This document shows, piece after piece, positions 51,752 through 60,525 of a stretch of 64,000 nt of DNA (position 1 is the stretch's first letter; each line of letters starts with the position of its first letter). The translations under genes were made by a program, and so were the position numbers. The stretch lies in the NCBI GenBank assembly GCA_944380605.1, contig CALWIA010000003.1, positions 62,001 through 126,000 on the forward strand, in the 5' to 3' direction. A model generated the notes under the pieces. It had not been told where the DNA came from and ran no database searches. It was given only the letters and a program-made list of their open reading frames with translations. Source of the stretch: an uncultured Lachnospiraceae bacterium (GTDB lineage Bacteria > Bacillota > Clostridia > Lachnospirales > Lachnospiraceae).

Positions 51752-52615
51752 TTATCCTTCTTTCAGTTCCTTGAATCCAAATCCCAGCACTTCGCTGGTT
51801 TCCGTAGCCATCAGAAACGCCTCCGGATCCGCTTCATAAATAATCCGCCGCAGCCTGGGGAACTGGGACTTGCGCACCGTGCACAAAAGCAGCGTCGTGT
51901 CTTCCCGGCTGTACGCGCCCTGGGCTTTCAAAAGCGTCGCGCTGCGGTCCAGGTCCACAATCACCCGCTGCGCGATCTCGTCCGGTTTCTTGGTCACCAC
52001 CGTCGCCATGGTGCTGACCTCTCCGCCGTAGATAATGCTGTCAATCACCTTGGTCTGGGCAAACAGCGTCACCATGCCAAACAGAGCCGCGTCTACATTT
52101 CCAAACACAAAGATGGAAATGCCCAGCACCACGCCGTCCACCAGCAGCAGCGCCCGGCCGATGGACATCTGGGGCCGCTTTTTCTGAAGCAGATACCCCA
52201 GGATATCGGAACCGCCGGTGGTAGTTCCCGCCAGGAACACCAGCGCCATCCCTACGCCGATTACCACGCCGCCGTACATGCTGCACAGAAAGCGGTCCCC
52301 CGTATAAATGGGACAGACCGGCGCCACCAGCAAATCCAGTACTGCGGAAGACAGGGCCGTAGTCACCGCGGTGGTTACGGCGAACCGCCGGCTCAAATAA
52401 ATCCAGGCCAGAATCAGCAGAGGGATGTTGGTAGCCATGGTCAGCAGACCGATGGGCAGTTCCGTCAGGTGGTTGACCAGCAGCGCCACGCCGATGGCGC
52501 CTCCGGGAGCCACCTGAGCCGGTTCCACGAAAGCATGGGTGCCGATATCATAGATCAGAATCCCCAGTATCAAAAGCACCAAGTTTTTTCCTTCCCGTTT
52601 CAGCACTGCGTTCAA
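51752..52615 (-). CDS. YitT family membrane protein (DUF161/DUF2179)
   Basis: 287 residues. Five to six hydrophobic helices in the first about 190 residues contain the family pattern GTHAFVEPAQVAPGGAIGVALLVN and GTTTGGSDILGYLLQKK. The C-terminal soluble part (STMATVVTKKPDEIAQRVI, ARGAYSREDTTLLLC-like GAYSREDTTLL) is DUF2179. The role is unknown. The start is TTG at 52615 with AGGAGGG eight bases upstream, overlapping the stop of the NCS2 permease gene by four bases, so the two are translationally coupled. Confidence 0.9.
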   Translation of the reverse strand: MNAVLKREGKNLVLLILGILIYDIGTHAFVEPAQVAPGGAIGVALLVNHLTELPIGLLTMATNIPLLILAWIYLSRRFAVTTAVTTALSSAVLDLLVAPVCPIYTGDRFLCSMYGGVVIGVGMALVFLAGTTTGGSDILGYLLQKKRPQMSIGRALLLVDGVVLGISIFVFGNVDAALFGMVTLFAQTKVIDSIIYGGEVSTMATVVTKKPDEIAQRVIVDLDRSATLLKAQGAYSREDTTLLLCTVRKSQFPRLRRIIYEADPEAFLMATETSEVLGFGFKELKEG

Positions 52616-54012
52616 TCTTTTTGCCCTCCTTCCGGCAGCACCAGGCTTAAGAGCAGTGCCACCACAAATACGCCTGCGACGGCGTTTCCATTAAAGATAT
52701 CTCCCACTTCCTTGGGGAAAGCAGCGAAAAAGTTTCCGGAAGTCTGGGTCAGTCCCACACCGATGCAGAACGCCAGAGAGACGATAATCATGGTGCGGTC
52801 GTCAAAGGTGCATTCCTTTAACATCTTGATTCCCTCATACATAATAGAACCGAACATCATCACCGTGCAGCCGCCCAGCACCGCCTGGGGAAGGGAGTTG
52901 AAAAACGCCCCCAGCGGCGGGAACAGGGAAGCCAGAATCAGCACCAGGGCCCCCATAAGAATGGTAAACCGGTTGATGACCCGGGTCATGGTCACCAGAC
53001 CCACGTTCTGGCTGAAGGAGGTCAGCGGCGGACAGCCGAAGCAGCCGGAAATGGCGCTGGAAAATCCGTCCACCGCCAGGGATCCCTGCAGTTCCTCCAT
53101 GCGGATATCCCGGCCCAGGGCTCCGGTGCACACCGCCGTTGTAGCGCCTGTGGTTTCCGCCGCGGAAACCAGGAAGACCACCGCGATGGTAAAGAACGCT
53201 CCCAGATCAAAGACCGGCGGATGCTCCGTCAGAAATACCAGACGGGGAAGGCTGAAAAAGCCGGCCTCCCGCACCGTCTGCCCGATGCCGGAAACGTCCA
53301 CTAACGGCGCAATGCCGCACACCGTAAAGACCATGGACAGCAGGTAACCGAAGACCAGTCCTGCCAGAATGTTGAGGTTTTTGTACACTCCTTTCAGCAG
53401 ATACCGGGAAATCAGACATACCGCCAGGGTACAGGTGCCTACAAACAGGTGGTACCAGGCGCCGAAATCCTCCGCTCCGCTTCCGCCGCCCCAGGAATCC
53501 ATGCCCACGGACAAAAGCGACAGGCCGATGGCAATCACCACGCAGGCCGAAACCACCGGCGTCAGAAACCGCTTCCAGTACCGGGCGCTCAATCCCACCA
53601 GGCCTTCAAAAATGCCGCCCAGAATCACCGCGCCGATCATGCCCTCATAACCCAGTTCCGGATTGGTGCAGATCATCAGCAGGCTGCCCAGAAACGTAAA
53701 ACTGACGCCCATAACAATGGGCAGGCCGGAACCGATTTTCCCAATGGGATACAGCTGCATGCAGGTGCCGATGCCCGCCGCGAACATGGCACATTGCAGA
53801 AGTCCCGTAATTTCCGCGGAGGTCAGTCCCTCCGTACTGCCCCGCACCACCGCCGCGCTGCTGACAATCAGCACCGGGGCCAGATTGGCCACAAACATGG
53901 CCAGCACATGCTGCAGTCCGAAGGGAATCGCCCGCCGCAGCGGCACCCTTCCTTCCAGGCGGTACAGATTTTCCTCTGCAGCCGTCCCCTGTTTTCTTTC
54001 TTCCTTCACCAT
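52612..54012 (-). CDS. NCS2-family xanthine/uracil-type permease
   Basis: 466 residues with about 13-14 membrane helices. The nucleobase transporter signature QNVGLVTMTR is exact for the Q/N-x-G-x4-T-R motif, preceded by CFGCPPLTSFS; FLVSAAETTGATTAV is the other substrate-site helix. The full pattern looks more like xanthine/urate carriers than uracil carriers, but the substrate is uncertain. It uses a proton or sodium gradient. No purine riboswitch fits in the 45 bases upstream. It is coupled to yitT. Confidence 0.9.
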   Translation of the reverse strand: MVKEERKQGTAAEENLYRLEGRVPLRRAIPFGLQHVLAMFVANLAPVLIVSSAAVVRGSTEGLTSAEITGLLQCAMFAAGIGTCMQLYPIGKIGSGLPIVMGVSFTFLGSLLMICTNPELGYEGMIGAVILGGIFEGLVGLSARYWKRFLTPVVSACVVIAIGLSLLSVGMDSWGGGSGAEDFGAWYHLFVGTCTLAVCLISRYLLKGVYKNLNILAGLVFGYLLSMVFTVCGIAPLVDVSGIGQTVREAGFFSLPRLVFLTEHPPVFDLGAFFTIAVVFLVSAAETTGATTAVCTGALGRDIRMEELQGSLAVDGFSSAISGCFGCPPLTSFSQNVGLVTMTRVINRFTILMGALVLILASLFPPLGAFFNSLPQAVLGGCTVMMFGSIMYEGIKMLKECTFDDRTMIIVSLAFCIGVGLTQTSGNFFAAFPKEVGDIFNGNAVAGVFVVALLLSLVLPEGGQKD

Positions 54013-54057
54013 ACTTCCTCCGTTCTGTCTTTTGTATCCGCCCGCGGCTCCCTTCAG

Positions 54058-55017
54058 CTACGGACGGCACCGCCCGCAGGGCGAAAAGCCCTGAAGCAGC
54101 AGTTCTTCCCGGCTTCCCCAGAAATAGAGCTTGTTGTATTCCCGGATATCTTCCACGCTGGAGCAGTCGGGGTAATGAAACTTGTCCGTATTGATATTGA
54201 CGATATAGGCGGCCCGGCTTCTGGCCTCCTGCTCCGGAAGCGCCGTATCCGCGTCCAGCCAGCTGTCTCCGTTCCGGTAATCGATAGCCACCCCCGGCTG
54301 CACGTTGTACACATAGACGCAGAACCGCAGGCCGGCGCCGCCGTCTTCCACCGATTCCGCTTCCATAACTACGCCGTCCGCCAGCAGGTTGTCCCCATCA
54401 AACACCGGCGTTACCCGGTACATCACATGATTTCCTGTTTCTTCTATATAATCTGCGGTCCGATTTTCAAAAGGCATCATGCCGGTGGTATTCATGTAGC
54501 GGGTCCCGGTAATCAGGTTCCGCTCGTTGGCGTTTTCACCGGTCAGCTGATATCCGATCAGATGGCACCGGTTGTACAGGTAATTGCCGTCCACTACATC
54601 GTATTTCACCGTGTGCCAGCCGCTGGGCCGGATCTGGCCGATGGACTCCCGTTCCTCCTGCGGCATCAGATCCGGGCCGATATTCGCGGCCGCCGCCTGG
54701 CACCGCCCCAGCAGGTCCAGAGGCGCATAGTCCTCATAAGAGTATTCCTGCAGATCCTCTTCTTTAAACATCGGCTGGTTGCCGTTCAATTCCACATAAG
54801 GCCGGCCGTCATATTCCGGCAGTTCCTCCGCGTCATAAGACGCCGCTGCATACCCTTCCGACTGCCCTGCCTCATAGGCTTCCGACGCGTACTGCCAGAC
54901 GTTCCCGGCGGCTTCCCCTGCCGCGCCGGAGCCTCCATAGCAGCCTGTGATCCAGACGGCAGCAAACAAAACCGCCAGAAACATCCCAAGCGGTCTGCCC
55001 CGTTTCTGTCTTATCAT
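54058..55017 (-). CDS. Secreted DNA/RNA non-specific endonuclease lipoprotein with C-terminal zinc-binding-like module
   Basis: 319 residues. The signal ends in lipobox ITGC (Cys26), so the nuclease is held on the outer face. The catalytic region reads YLYNRCHLIGYQLTGEN (Asn149, Arg150, Cys151, His152) and NLITGTRYMN (167-176), the EndA/streptodornase-like DNA/RNA non-specific nuclease form with His152 as general base. The C-terminal about 40 residues carry His281, Cys285, Cys314 and Cys317 in an Ada-type metal-binding arrangement (FHYPDC and PCGRC). Likely roles are nutrient scavenging or DNA processing at the surface. Confidence 0.85.
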   Translation of the reverse strand: MIRQKRGRPLGMFLAVLFAAVWITGCYGGSGAAGEAAGNVWQYASEAYEAGQSEGYAAASYDAEELPEYDGRPYVELNGNQPMFKEEDLQEYSYEDYAPLDLLGRCQAAAANIGPDLMPQEERESIGQIRPSGWHTVKYDVVDGNYLYNRCHLIGYQLTGENANERNLITGTRYMNTTGMMPFENRTADYIEETGNHVMYRVTPVFDGDNLLADGVVMEAESVEDGGAGLRFCVYVYNVQPGVAIDYRNGDSWLDADTALPEQEARSRAAYIVNINTDKFHYPDCSSVEDIREYNKLYFWGSREELLLQGFSPCGRCRP

Positions 55018-55165
55018 CCGTTGTCACCTGTGCCTTTCCTGCGCTGTTTGCAAAGATGCCTTTCCATTATAGATGATTTTTTCCAGATATGCTATACTTT
55101 CTTTATAAGAACGGGCCAAAACCTGTGGTCCGTCCGCTTACACCATGTACAAGGAGGAACTGCCC

Positions 55166-56491
55166 ATGCGCACCGTGATTGAAAACGGCTGGATTCTGAC
55201 TATGGATTCCGCCGATACCTGTTATGAAAACGGTTATATTATAATAGAAGGAGACCGTATCACCCATGTGGGAAAAAGTCCGGTTCCGGCGGATCTTCTG
55301 GCCGGCGCCAGCCATGTCGACGCCGGCGGTTCCATCGTCATGCCCGGCATGATCAATACCCACTGCCACGTATCTATGATTCCGTTCCGCACCATGGGCG
55401 ACGACTGCCCCGACCGGCTGCGCCGGTTTCTGTTCCCCCTGGAAGAAAAAGCCGTGACGCCGCAGCTAGTGTACTGGGGCGCCCTCTACGGCATCGCGGA
55501 AATGCTGCTGTCCGGCATCACCACCTTTCTGGACATGTATTATTTTGAAGATCAGGTGGCCGAAGCTTGCCGGGACGCCGGCATCCGGGGATTTCTGGGG
55601 GAGACGGTGATCGGGCAGAAAACCTGCGACAGCGAGGCGCCGTACGGCGGCCTGGACTACGGCCGGAAATTTATTCAGAAATGGAAGGGAGATCCTCTGG
55701 TTTCTCCGCTGATCGCTCCCCACGGCACCAATACCAACCAGCCGGAGTTTCTTGAAAAAGCTTACGCGCTGGCTTGTGAATACGACACCCTGTACACCCT
55801 TCACGCCAGCGAGATGGATTATGAAATGGACTATTTTGCCAGAGAATACCATCAGACGCCTACAGAATTTCTGCACGCTCTGGGCGTCCTGTCTCCCCGG
55901 ACGCTGCTGGCCCACTGCATCCACATGACGGAATCGGATCTGGACCGGATCGCCGCCGCCGGCGCTTCCGTCTCCCACTGCATCGGTTCCAACACCAAAG
56001 CCGGCAAAGGCGTCTCTCCGGTCAAGACCATGCTGGAGCGCGGCATTCCGGTGGGCCTGGGCACCGATGGCCCCTCTTCCGGCAATACCCTCAGTATGTT
56101 CACCCAGTTCCGGCTGTTCGCCTCCTTCCACAAGACGGAAAACCGCGACCGCAGCCTCTTCCCCGCCAGAGATATCGTCCGCCTGGGCACCCGGACAGGC
56201 GCGAAAGCCCTTGGAGCCGCGGACCGCATCGGCACGCTGGAGCCCGGCAAACAGGCGGATATCGTCATGGTGGAACGGAATTCCATCAACATGTTCCCCT
56301 GCTACAACCCCTATTCCGCCCTGGTGTACTCCGCGGAACGGGCCAACGTGGACCGAGTCTGGGTGGCCGGGCAGGAACGGGTGCGCCATGGACGGCTCAC
56401 CGGCCTGGACGAGACGGAAATCCGCCGCCGGCTCCTGGAACAGATGCCGGATTTCCTGGAAAAATCCCGGGAATTTGCTTCAATTATCTGA
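55166..56491 (+). CDS. Amidohydrolase of the methylthioadenosine/S-adenosylhomocysteine (and guanine) deaminase group
   Basis: 441 residues from ATG at 55166 (AAGGAGG eight bases upstream); an ATG at 55145 is open but lies before the ribosome site. The metal-binding HxH is His66-x-His68 (NTHCHVSM), later ligands are in TLHASEMDYEM, LAHCIHMTESD and GLGTDGPSSGN. The C-terminal beta-domain has GTLEPGKQADIVMVE. The fold hydrolyses an amino group or chlorine from heterocycles; the substrate is not certain. It lies just upstream of the polyamine-type transporter and near an NCS2 permease, so a purine or related compound is plausible. Confidence 0.82.
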   Translation: MRTVIENGWILTMDSADTCYENGYIIIEGDRITHVGKSPVPADLLAGASHVDAGGSIVMPGMINTHCHVSMIPFRTMGDDCPDRLRRFLFPLEEKAVTPQLVYWGALYGIAEMLLSGITTFLDMYYFEDQVAEACRDAGIRGFLGETVIGQKTCDSEAPYGGLDYGRKFIQKWKGDPLVSPLIAPHGTNTNQPEFLEKAYALACEYDTLYTLHASEMDYEMDYFAREYHQTPTEFLHALGVLSPRTLLAHCIHMTESDLDRIAAAGASVSHCIGSNTKAGKGVSPVKTMLERGIPVGLGTDGPSSGNTLSMFTQFRLFASFHKTENRDRSLFPARDIVRLGTRTGAKALGAADRIGTLEPGKQADIVMVERNSINMFPCYNPYSALVYSAERANVDRVWVAGQERVRHGRLTGLDETEIRRRLLEQMPDFLEKSREFASII

Positions 56492-56497
56492 TGCCGG

Positions 56498-56526
56498 TTG
56501 ACAACCGGAACATCAGATGCTAAGAT
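56498..56526 (+). promoter_or_regulatory. Sigma-A promoter of the polyamine-type ABC operon
   Basis: TTGACA (56498-56503), 17-base spacer, TAAGAT (56521-56526). It begins seven bases after the amidohydrolase stop codon. Confidence 0.75.
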
Positions 56527-56583
56527 TGGCTTATAAATACGGCCAATGTACCTATGAGCTTTGATAAGTACGGCTTATAAATA
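56526..56583. repeat. Operator-like repeats before the polyamine-type operon
   Basis: GGCTTATAAATA occurs at 56528-56539 and 56572-56583, 44 bases apart (about four helical turns). The first copy lies within TTGGC/GCCAA (56526-56530 with 56542-56546) across the -10 end and start point. Confidence 0.5.
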
Positions 56584-56610
56584 AACTTATGGATGAAAGG
56601 AGGAGAGCCA

Positions 56611-57444
56611 TTGAATAAAAAGGCGCTCACCATCGGATGGCTCATGGTTCTTCCGGGCTGTCTCTTTGTTGTGTTCTTTATGCTGGTTCCCCTGTTTCTG
56701 CTGGTCTTCCGGACCTTTTTTGACGAGGGAGGCAGCTTTACTCTGAACGGCTACTGGGAGATGTTCCAGAGCACCTATTTCCAGCAGGTGTTTGTGCGGA
56801 GCCTGAAGCTGAGTCTCATCAGCACCGCGATCTGCGCGCTGCTGGGATTCCCCTCCTCTTACTACATTGCCAAATATTCCAGACACAAGGGAATGCTTAT
56901 GGCGTTTGCCGTTTTCCCCATGTTTACCAGCCCGGTCATCCGGTCTTTCAGCTGGATTGTACTGCTGGGGAAAAAGGGCATTGTCAACTCCGCTCTGATG
57001 ACCATCGGACTGACTTCCAAGCCTATCAGCATTCTGTACAATGAAGTGTCCATGACCATCGGATTTATTCAGTTGTTCCTTCCGCTGATGATCCTGTCTC
57101 TGATCGGCGTCATGGAAAACATCCCGGAGGACCTGAATCTGGCCGCCGGCAGCCTGGGAGCCACGAAGCTTGGCACGTTCCGCCACGTAGTGCTTCCTCT
57201 GAGCATACCGGGACTGGTCACCGGCTCCGTGCTGGTCTTTACCGGATGCCTGACTGCCTATACCACGCCTCAGCTTCTGGGCGGAACCGACACCCGCGTG
57301 CTGGCCACCGTCATCTATCAGTACGCCATGAGTCTGGGCGACTGGACCCAGGCGTCCATTGTGGCAGTGGTGATGATCGTCGTCACGGTCTGCGTATCTT
57401 CCGGCATCAACGGCATCAGCCGTCGCCTGAATCCTACTATTTAG
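56611..57444 (+). CDS. Spermidine/putrescine-type ABC transporter permease (PotB-like)
   Basis: 277 residues from TTG at 56611, seven bases after AGGAGG; an ATG at 56593 would place the ribosome site inside the gene. Six membrane helices are seen, with the permease EAA loop read as EDLNLAAGSLGATKLGTFRHVVLP. The first periplasmic-side loop (FFDEGGSFTLNGYWEMFQS) is typical of PotB. It pairs with the PotC-like permease encoded three genes later. Confidence 0.88.
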   Translation: MNKKALTIGWLMVLPGCLFVVFFMLVPLFLLVFRTFFDEGGSFTLNGYWEMFQSTYFQQVFVRSLKLSLISTAICALLGFPSSYYIAKYSRHKGMLMAFAVFPMFTSPVIRSFSWIVLLGKKGIVNSALMTIGLTSKPISILYNEVSMTIGFIQLFLPLMILSLIGVMENIPEDLNLAAGSLGATKLGTFRHVVLPLSIPGLVTGSVLVFTGCLTAYTTPQLLGGTDTRVLATVIYQYAMSLGDWTQASIVAVVMIVVTVCVSSGINGISRRLNPTI

Positions 57445-57460
57445 AGAAAAGGAGTATGTT

Positions 57461-58492
57461 ATGGCACTGTTAGAACTGCAGGACATTACGGCAGGATATG
57501 ACAAGAACGTCATCCTGAAAAATCTGAACCTCCAGGTGGAAAAGGGAGAACTGCTCTCTCTGCTGGGTTCCAGCGGCTGCGGCAAAACCACGACTCTGCG
57601 GCTCATCGCCGGATTCTCCGAACCCATGAGCGGCAAGTTTCTGTTTGACGGCAAGGACTACACCCACGTGCCGCTGCACAAGCGCAACTTCGGATTTGTA
57701 TTCCAGAGTTACGCGCTCTTCCCCCACATGACCATCTTCGACAACGTGGCCTTCGGCCTGCGGATGCGCAAATGCTCCTCTTCCGAAATCCAGAACCAGG
57801 TCATGGAAACCCTGGAACTGGTGGACTTAAAAGGCTATGAGAAGCGGTTCCCCAAAGAACTGTCCGGCGGACAGCGGCAGCGCGTGGCCCTGGCCCGGGC
57901 CCTGGTGATCAAACCGGACCTGCTGCTTATGGACGAGCCTTTGAGCAACCTGGACGCCAAGCTGCGGGTCAAGATGCGGGTGGAAATCCGCAAGCTGCAG
58001 CAGAAATTCGGCATCACGGCCATTTATGTTACCCACGACCAGGAAGAATGCTTTGCCATTTCCGATAAAGTAGCCATTATGAACCAGGGCATCATCGAGC
58101 AGCTGGATACGCCGGACCGGATCTACAACCGGCCCAACACCGAATTTATCGCCCATTTCGTAGGTTTTGAAAACTTTCTGGACCTGACATCCGCCGAAGG
58201 CGGATACACCGGCGCCGACGGTTCCTTTTTCCGTGCCGACGCCCCCCAGAAACAGGGCCGCTTAAAGGCCTGCATCCGTCCCGAGGACATTCAGATCGCG
58301 CCTCTGGGAACCGACGTTCCCAACCGGCTGGACGGACAGATTATGGTTGAGACTTTCCTCGGAAAGCGTTACCAGTACAATGTGAAAACCGCTCTTGGCG
58401 AAATGGTGGTCAGCGCCGACCAGGAGCACATCTATCACAGCGGCGAATCGGTAACCCTTTCTCTGGCGTCTAATAAAATCATACTTTTATAG
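57461..58492 (+). CDS. Spermidine/putrescine-type ABC transporter ATP-binding protein (PotA-like)
   Basis: 343 residues. Walker A GSSGCGKT is at 36-43, the signature LSGGQRQRVALARAL and Walker B LLLMDEPLSNLD. A C-terminal TOBE-type regulatory domain starts near residue 235 (KACIRPEDIQIAP). The FVFQSYALFPHMTI Q-loop region is typical of PotA and related Fe3+/spermidine ATPases. It is encoded between PotB-like and binding-protein genes. Confidence 0.9.
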   Translation: MALLELQDITAGYDKNVILKNLNLQVEKGELLSLLGSSGCGKTTTLRLIAGFSEPMSGKFLFDGKDYTHVPLHKRNFGFVFQSYALFPHMTIFDNVAFGLRMRKCSSSEIQNQVMETLELVDLKGYEKRFPKELSGGQRQRVALARALVIKPDLLLMDEPLSNLDAKLRVKMRVEIRKLQQKFGITAIYVTHDQEECFAISDKVAIMNQGIIEQLDTPDRIYNRPNTEFIAHFVGFENFLDLTSAEGGYTGADGSFFRADAPQKQGRLKACIRPEDIQIAPLGTDVPNRLDGQIMVETFLGKRYQYNVKTALGEMVVSADQEHIYHSGESVTLSLASNKIILL

Positions 58493-58502
58493 GAGGAGTA
58501 TT

Positions 58503-59669
58503 ATGAAAAAGAATGCAGTGTATCTTGCACTCACCCTGGCAGCAGCAGCCGGGCTCATGGCAGGCTGCGGTTCTTCCGCGGAAGAAACCACGGCTGCCGC
58601 TCAGACGGAGGCCGCGGCGGAAACCACCGCAGCAGCATCTGAGACCGAAGCGGAAACCGAGGCGGAGGCAGAAGAAACCGAAGCTTCCGGCGAGAAGCCC
58701 TTTGAAGGCCAGAGCCTGACCATTTCCACCTTCTCATTCAACGCCGAACTTCTTCAGAAGAACGTTTACGATCCCTTCATGGAGCAGACCGGCTGCGAAC
58801 TGATCGTAGAAGGCGGCAAGAACGCGGAACGCGTAACCAAGATCAAAGAAAGCCCCGACGCCTATGACGTGGTTATCATCGGCGATTCCTTTATTACCGA
58901 CCTGATCAACGAAGGCCTGATCGCGGAGATCGACAGCTCCAAGCTGACCAACCTGGACGCTCTGTACGACTGCGCCAAGGCTCCCTTCGGCGAGCAGTAC
59001 GGCCCGGCTTACACCTTCAACCGTCTGGGCATCGTATACGACAGCGCGTTCTGCCCCATCGAGCTGACCTCCTGGGCAGACCTGTGGAGCCCGGAACTGG
59101 AAGGCAGCATTGCCATCCCGGACATCACCGCTACTTCCGGCCCGCTGTTCTACTATGCGACGGCCAACGCGTTCGGTCTGACTCCCGGTACCGATGACGA
59201 CGCCATCTTCGAAAAGCTGGCTGAGTTAAAGCCCAACGTAGTCAGAACCTACACCAGCGCCAACGATACCATCACCATGCTGAACCAGGGCGAAATCAGC
59301 GCCGCCGTTCTGCTGGACTACTCCTACACCTCTGCCAAGCAGGCTTCTGAGGACTATGTGTGGGTAGACCCCGCGGAAGGCAGCTACAGCGGATTCAACG
59401 CCATCAACATCCTGAAAGACTGCGAGAACATGGAACTGGCAGAAGCTTTCGTAGACTTCTACATTTCCTATGAAGTACAGCTGGCGGAAGCTCTGGACGG
59501 CGTAGACTCTCCGGTCCGCAAAGACGTGGAACTGACGGAAGAACAGGCTCAGAACTTCACCTACGGCGAAGAGACCATCAACAGCCTTCTGTTCCCCGAC
59601 TGGACGGTTATCAACGACAGCATGGCCGACTGGGTAAACCGCTGGAACGAATTATTCTCTGTTCAATAA
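58503..59669 (+). CDS. Spermidine/putrescine-type substrate-binding lipoprotein (PotD-like)
   Basis: 388 residues. The signal ends with Gly21-Cys22 (MAGC) and is followed by a Thr/Ala/Glu-rich linker to about residue 62. The SBP_bac_8/PotD-like fold starts at SLTISTFSFNAELLQKNV and contains YDVVIIGDSFITDLINEGLI and SWADLWSPELEGSIAIPD, where an acidic pocket could bind amines. The ligand may be a polyamine, an aminophosphonate or another small cation; it cannot be fixed from sequence. The gene is the third of the operon. Confidence 0.87.
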   Translation: MKKNAVYLALTLAAAAGLMAGCGSSAEETTAAAQTEAAAETTAAASETEAETEAEAEETEASGEKPFEGQSLTISTFSFNAELLQKNVYDPFMEQTGCELIVEGGKNAERVTKIKESPDAYDVVIIGDSFITDLINEGLIAEIDSSKLTNLDALYDCAKAPFGEQYGPAYTFNRLGIVYDSAFCPIELTSWADLWSPELEGSIAIPDITATSGPLFYYATANAFGLTPGTDDDAIFEKLAELKPNVVRTYTSANDTITMLNQGEISAAVLLDYSYTSAKQASEDYVWVDPAEGSYSGFNAINILKDCENMELAEAFVDFYISYEVQLAEALDGVDSPVRKDVELTEEQAQNFTYGEETINSLLFPDWTVINDSMADWVNRWNELFSVQ

Positions 59670-59685
59670 TAGGAGCTGATACACT

Positions 59686-60465
59686 ATGAAGAAAAGCAAG
59701 TCACTGTTTCTTGTCACATGCATCGTATACCTGTTTCTGATCGGGCCGCTGCTGATTATCGCGTCGGCTTCCTTCAGCGACACCACCTACCTGAAGTTTC
59801 CGGGTGAAGGCTTTACGCTTCGTTGGTATGCACAGATTTTTCAGATCCATTCCTTCCTTGCGGCGGCCAGGATGAGTGTGTTTATCGCAGTGGCTGCTAC
59901 TCTGATTGCCCTGATTCTCGGCGTTCCGGCGGCCTACGCCTTAAACCGCTACAACATGAAGGGAAAAGACGCCATCCAGGCGCTGTTCCTCTCTCCGGTT
60001 CTGATTCCGGTCATCGTGCTGGGCTTTGTGATGCTCCGCTACGTAGTCAACCAGTATCAGCTGCCGGTTGTGACCAGTCTTCTGGTGGGACATACGATTC
60101 TGTCCATTCCCTACATCATGCGGGTGGTGACCGCCAGCTTGAGCAACTTTGACTTCTCGGCGGAAGAAGCCGCCAGAAGCCTGGGCGCGACGCAGGTATA
60201 CACCTTTTTCCGGATCGTGCTTCCCAACATCAAGTCGGGCATCGCGTCCGCCTGCATTATGGCCATTATCAACTCGTTCAACAACGTGTCTCTCTCCGCT
60301 TTCCTGACGGGAGCCGGCGTGACCATGCTGCCCATCGAGATGATGGCATATGTGGAATACCACTTCGATCCTACCATTGCCGCCCTGGCGACGCTTCTGA
60401 TGATCATTACCCTGGGCGTGATGCTGTTAATCGAAAAGACTCTGGGATTAAAGAGCGTAGTGTAA
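59686..60465 (+). CDS. Spermidine/putrescine-type ABC transporter permease (PotC-like)
   Basis: 259 residues with six helices. It starts KSLFLVTCIVYLFLIGPLLIIASASFSD, shown here as residues 5-32, and the EAA loop is SAEEAARSLGATQVYTFFRIVLPNIKSG in outline (about 162-189). It completes the PotB/PotC channel. Placing the binding-protein gene between the ATPase and this permease is less common than potABCD order. A terminator follows. Confidence 0.88.
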   Translation: MKKSKSLFLVTCIVYLFLIGPLLIIASASFSDTTYLKFPGEGFTLRWYAQIFQIHSFLAAARMSVFIAVAATLIALILGVPAAYALNRYNMKGKDAIQALFLSPVLIPVIVLGFVMLRYVVNQYQLPVVTSLLVGHTILSIPYIMRVVTASLSNFDFSAEEAARSLGATQVYTFFRIVLPNIKSGIASACIMAIINSFNNVSLSAFLTGAGVTMLPIEMMAYVEYHFDPTIAALATLLMIITLGVMLLIEKTLGLKSVV

Positions 60466-60480
60466 ATTTCACGCAATTAC

Positions 60481-60523
60481 AAACGGAGGCCGTCCCTCTC
60501 ATCGGGGACAGCCTCCGTTTTTC
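60481..60523. terminator. Bidirectional terminator between the PotC-like and PfkB genes
   Basis: AAACGGAGGC pairs with GCCTCCGTTT around an inner GTCCC/GGGAC stem, followed by TTTTTC. It can serve both convergent genes. Confidence 0.85.
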
Positions 60524-60525
60524 TT

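Noticed and set aside
54013..54057. Purine riboswitch before the NCS2 permease
   Set aside because: Only 45 bases separate it from the nuclease gene, and no aptamer core is seen.
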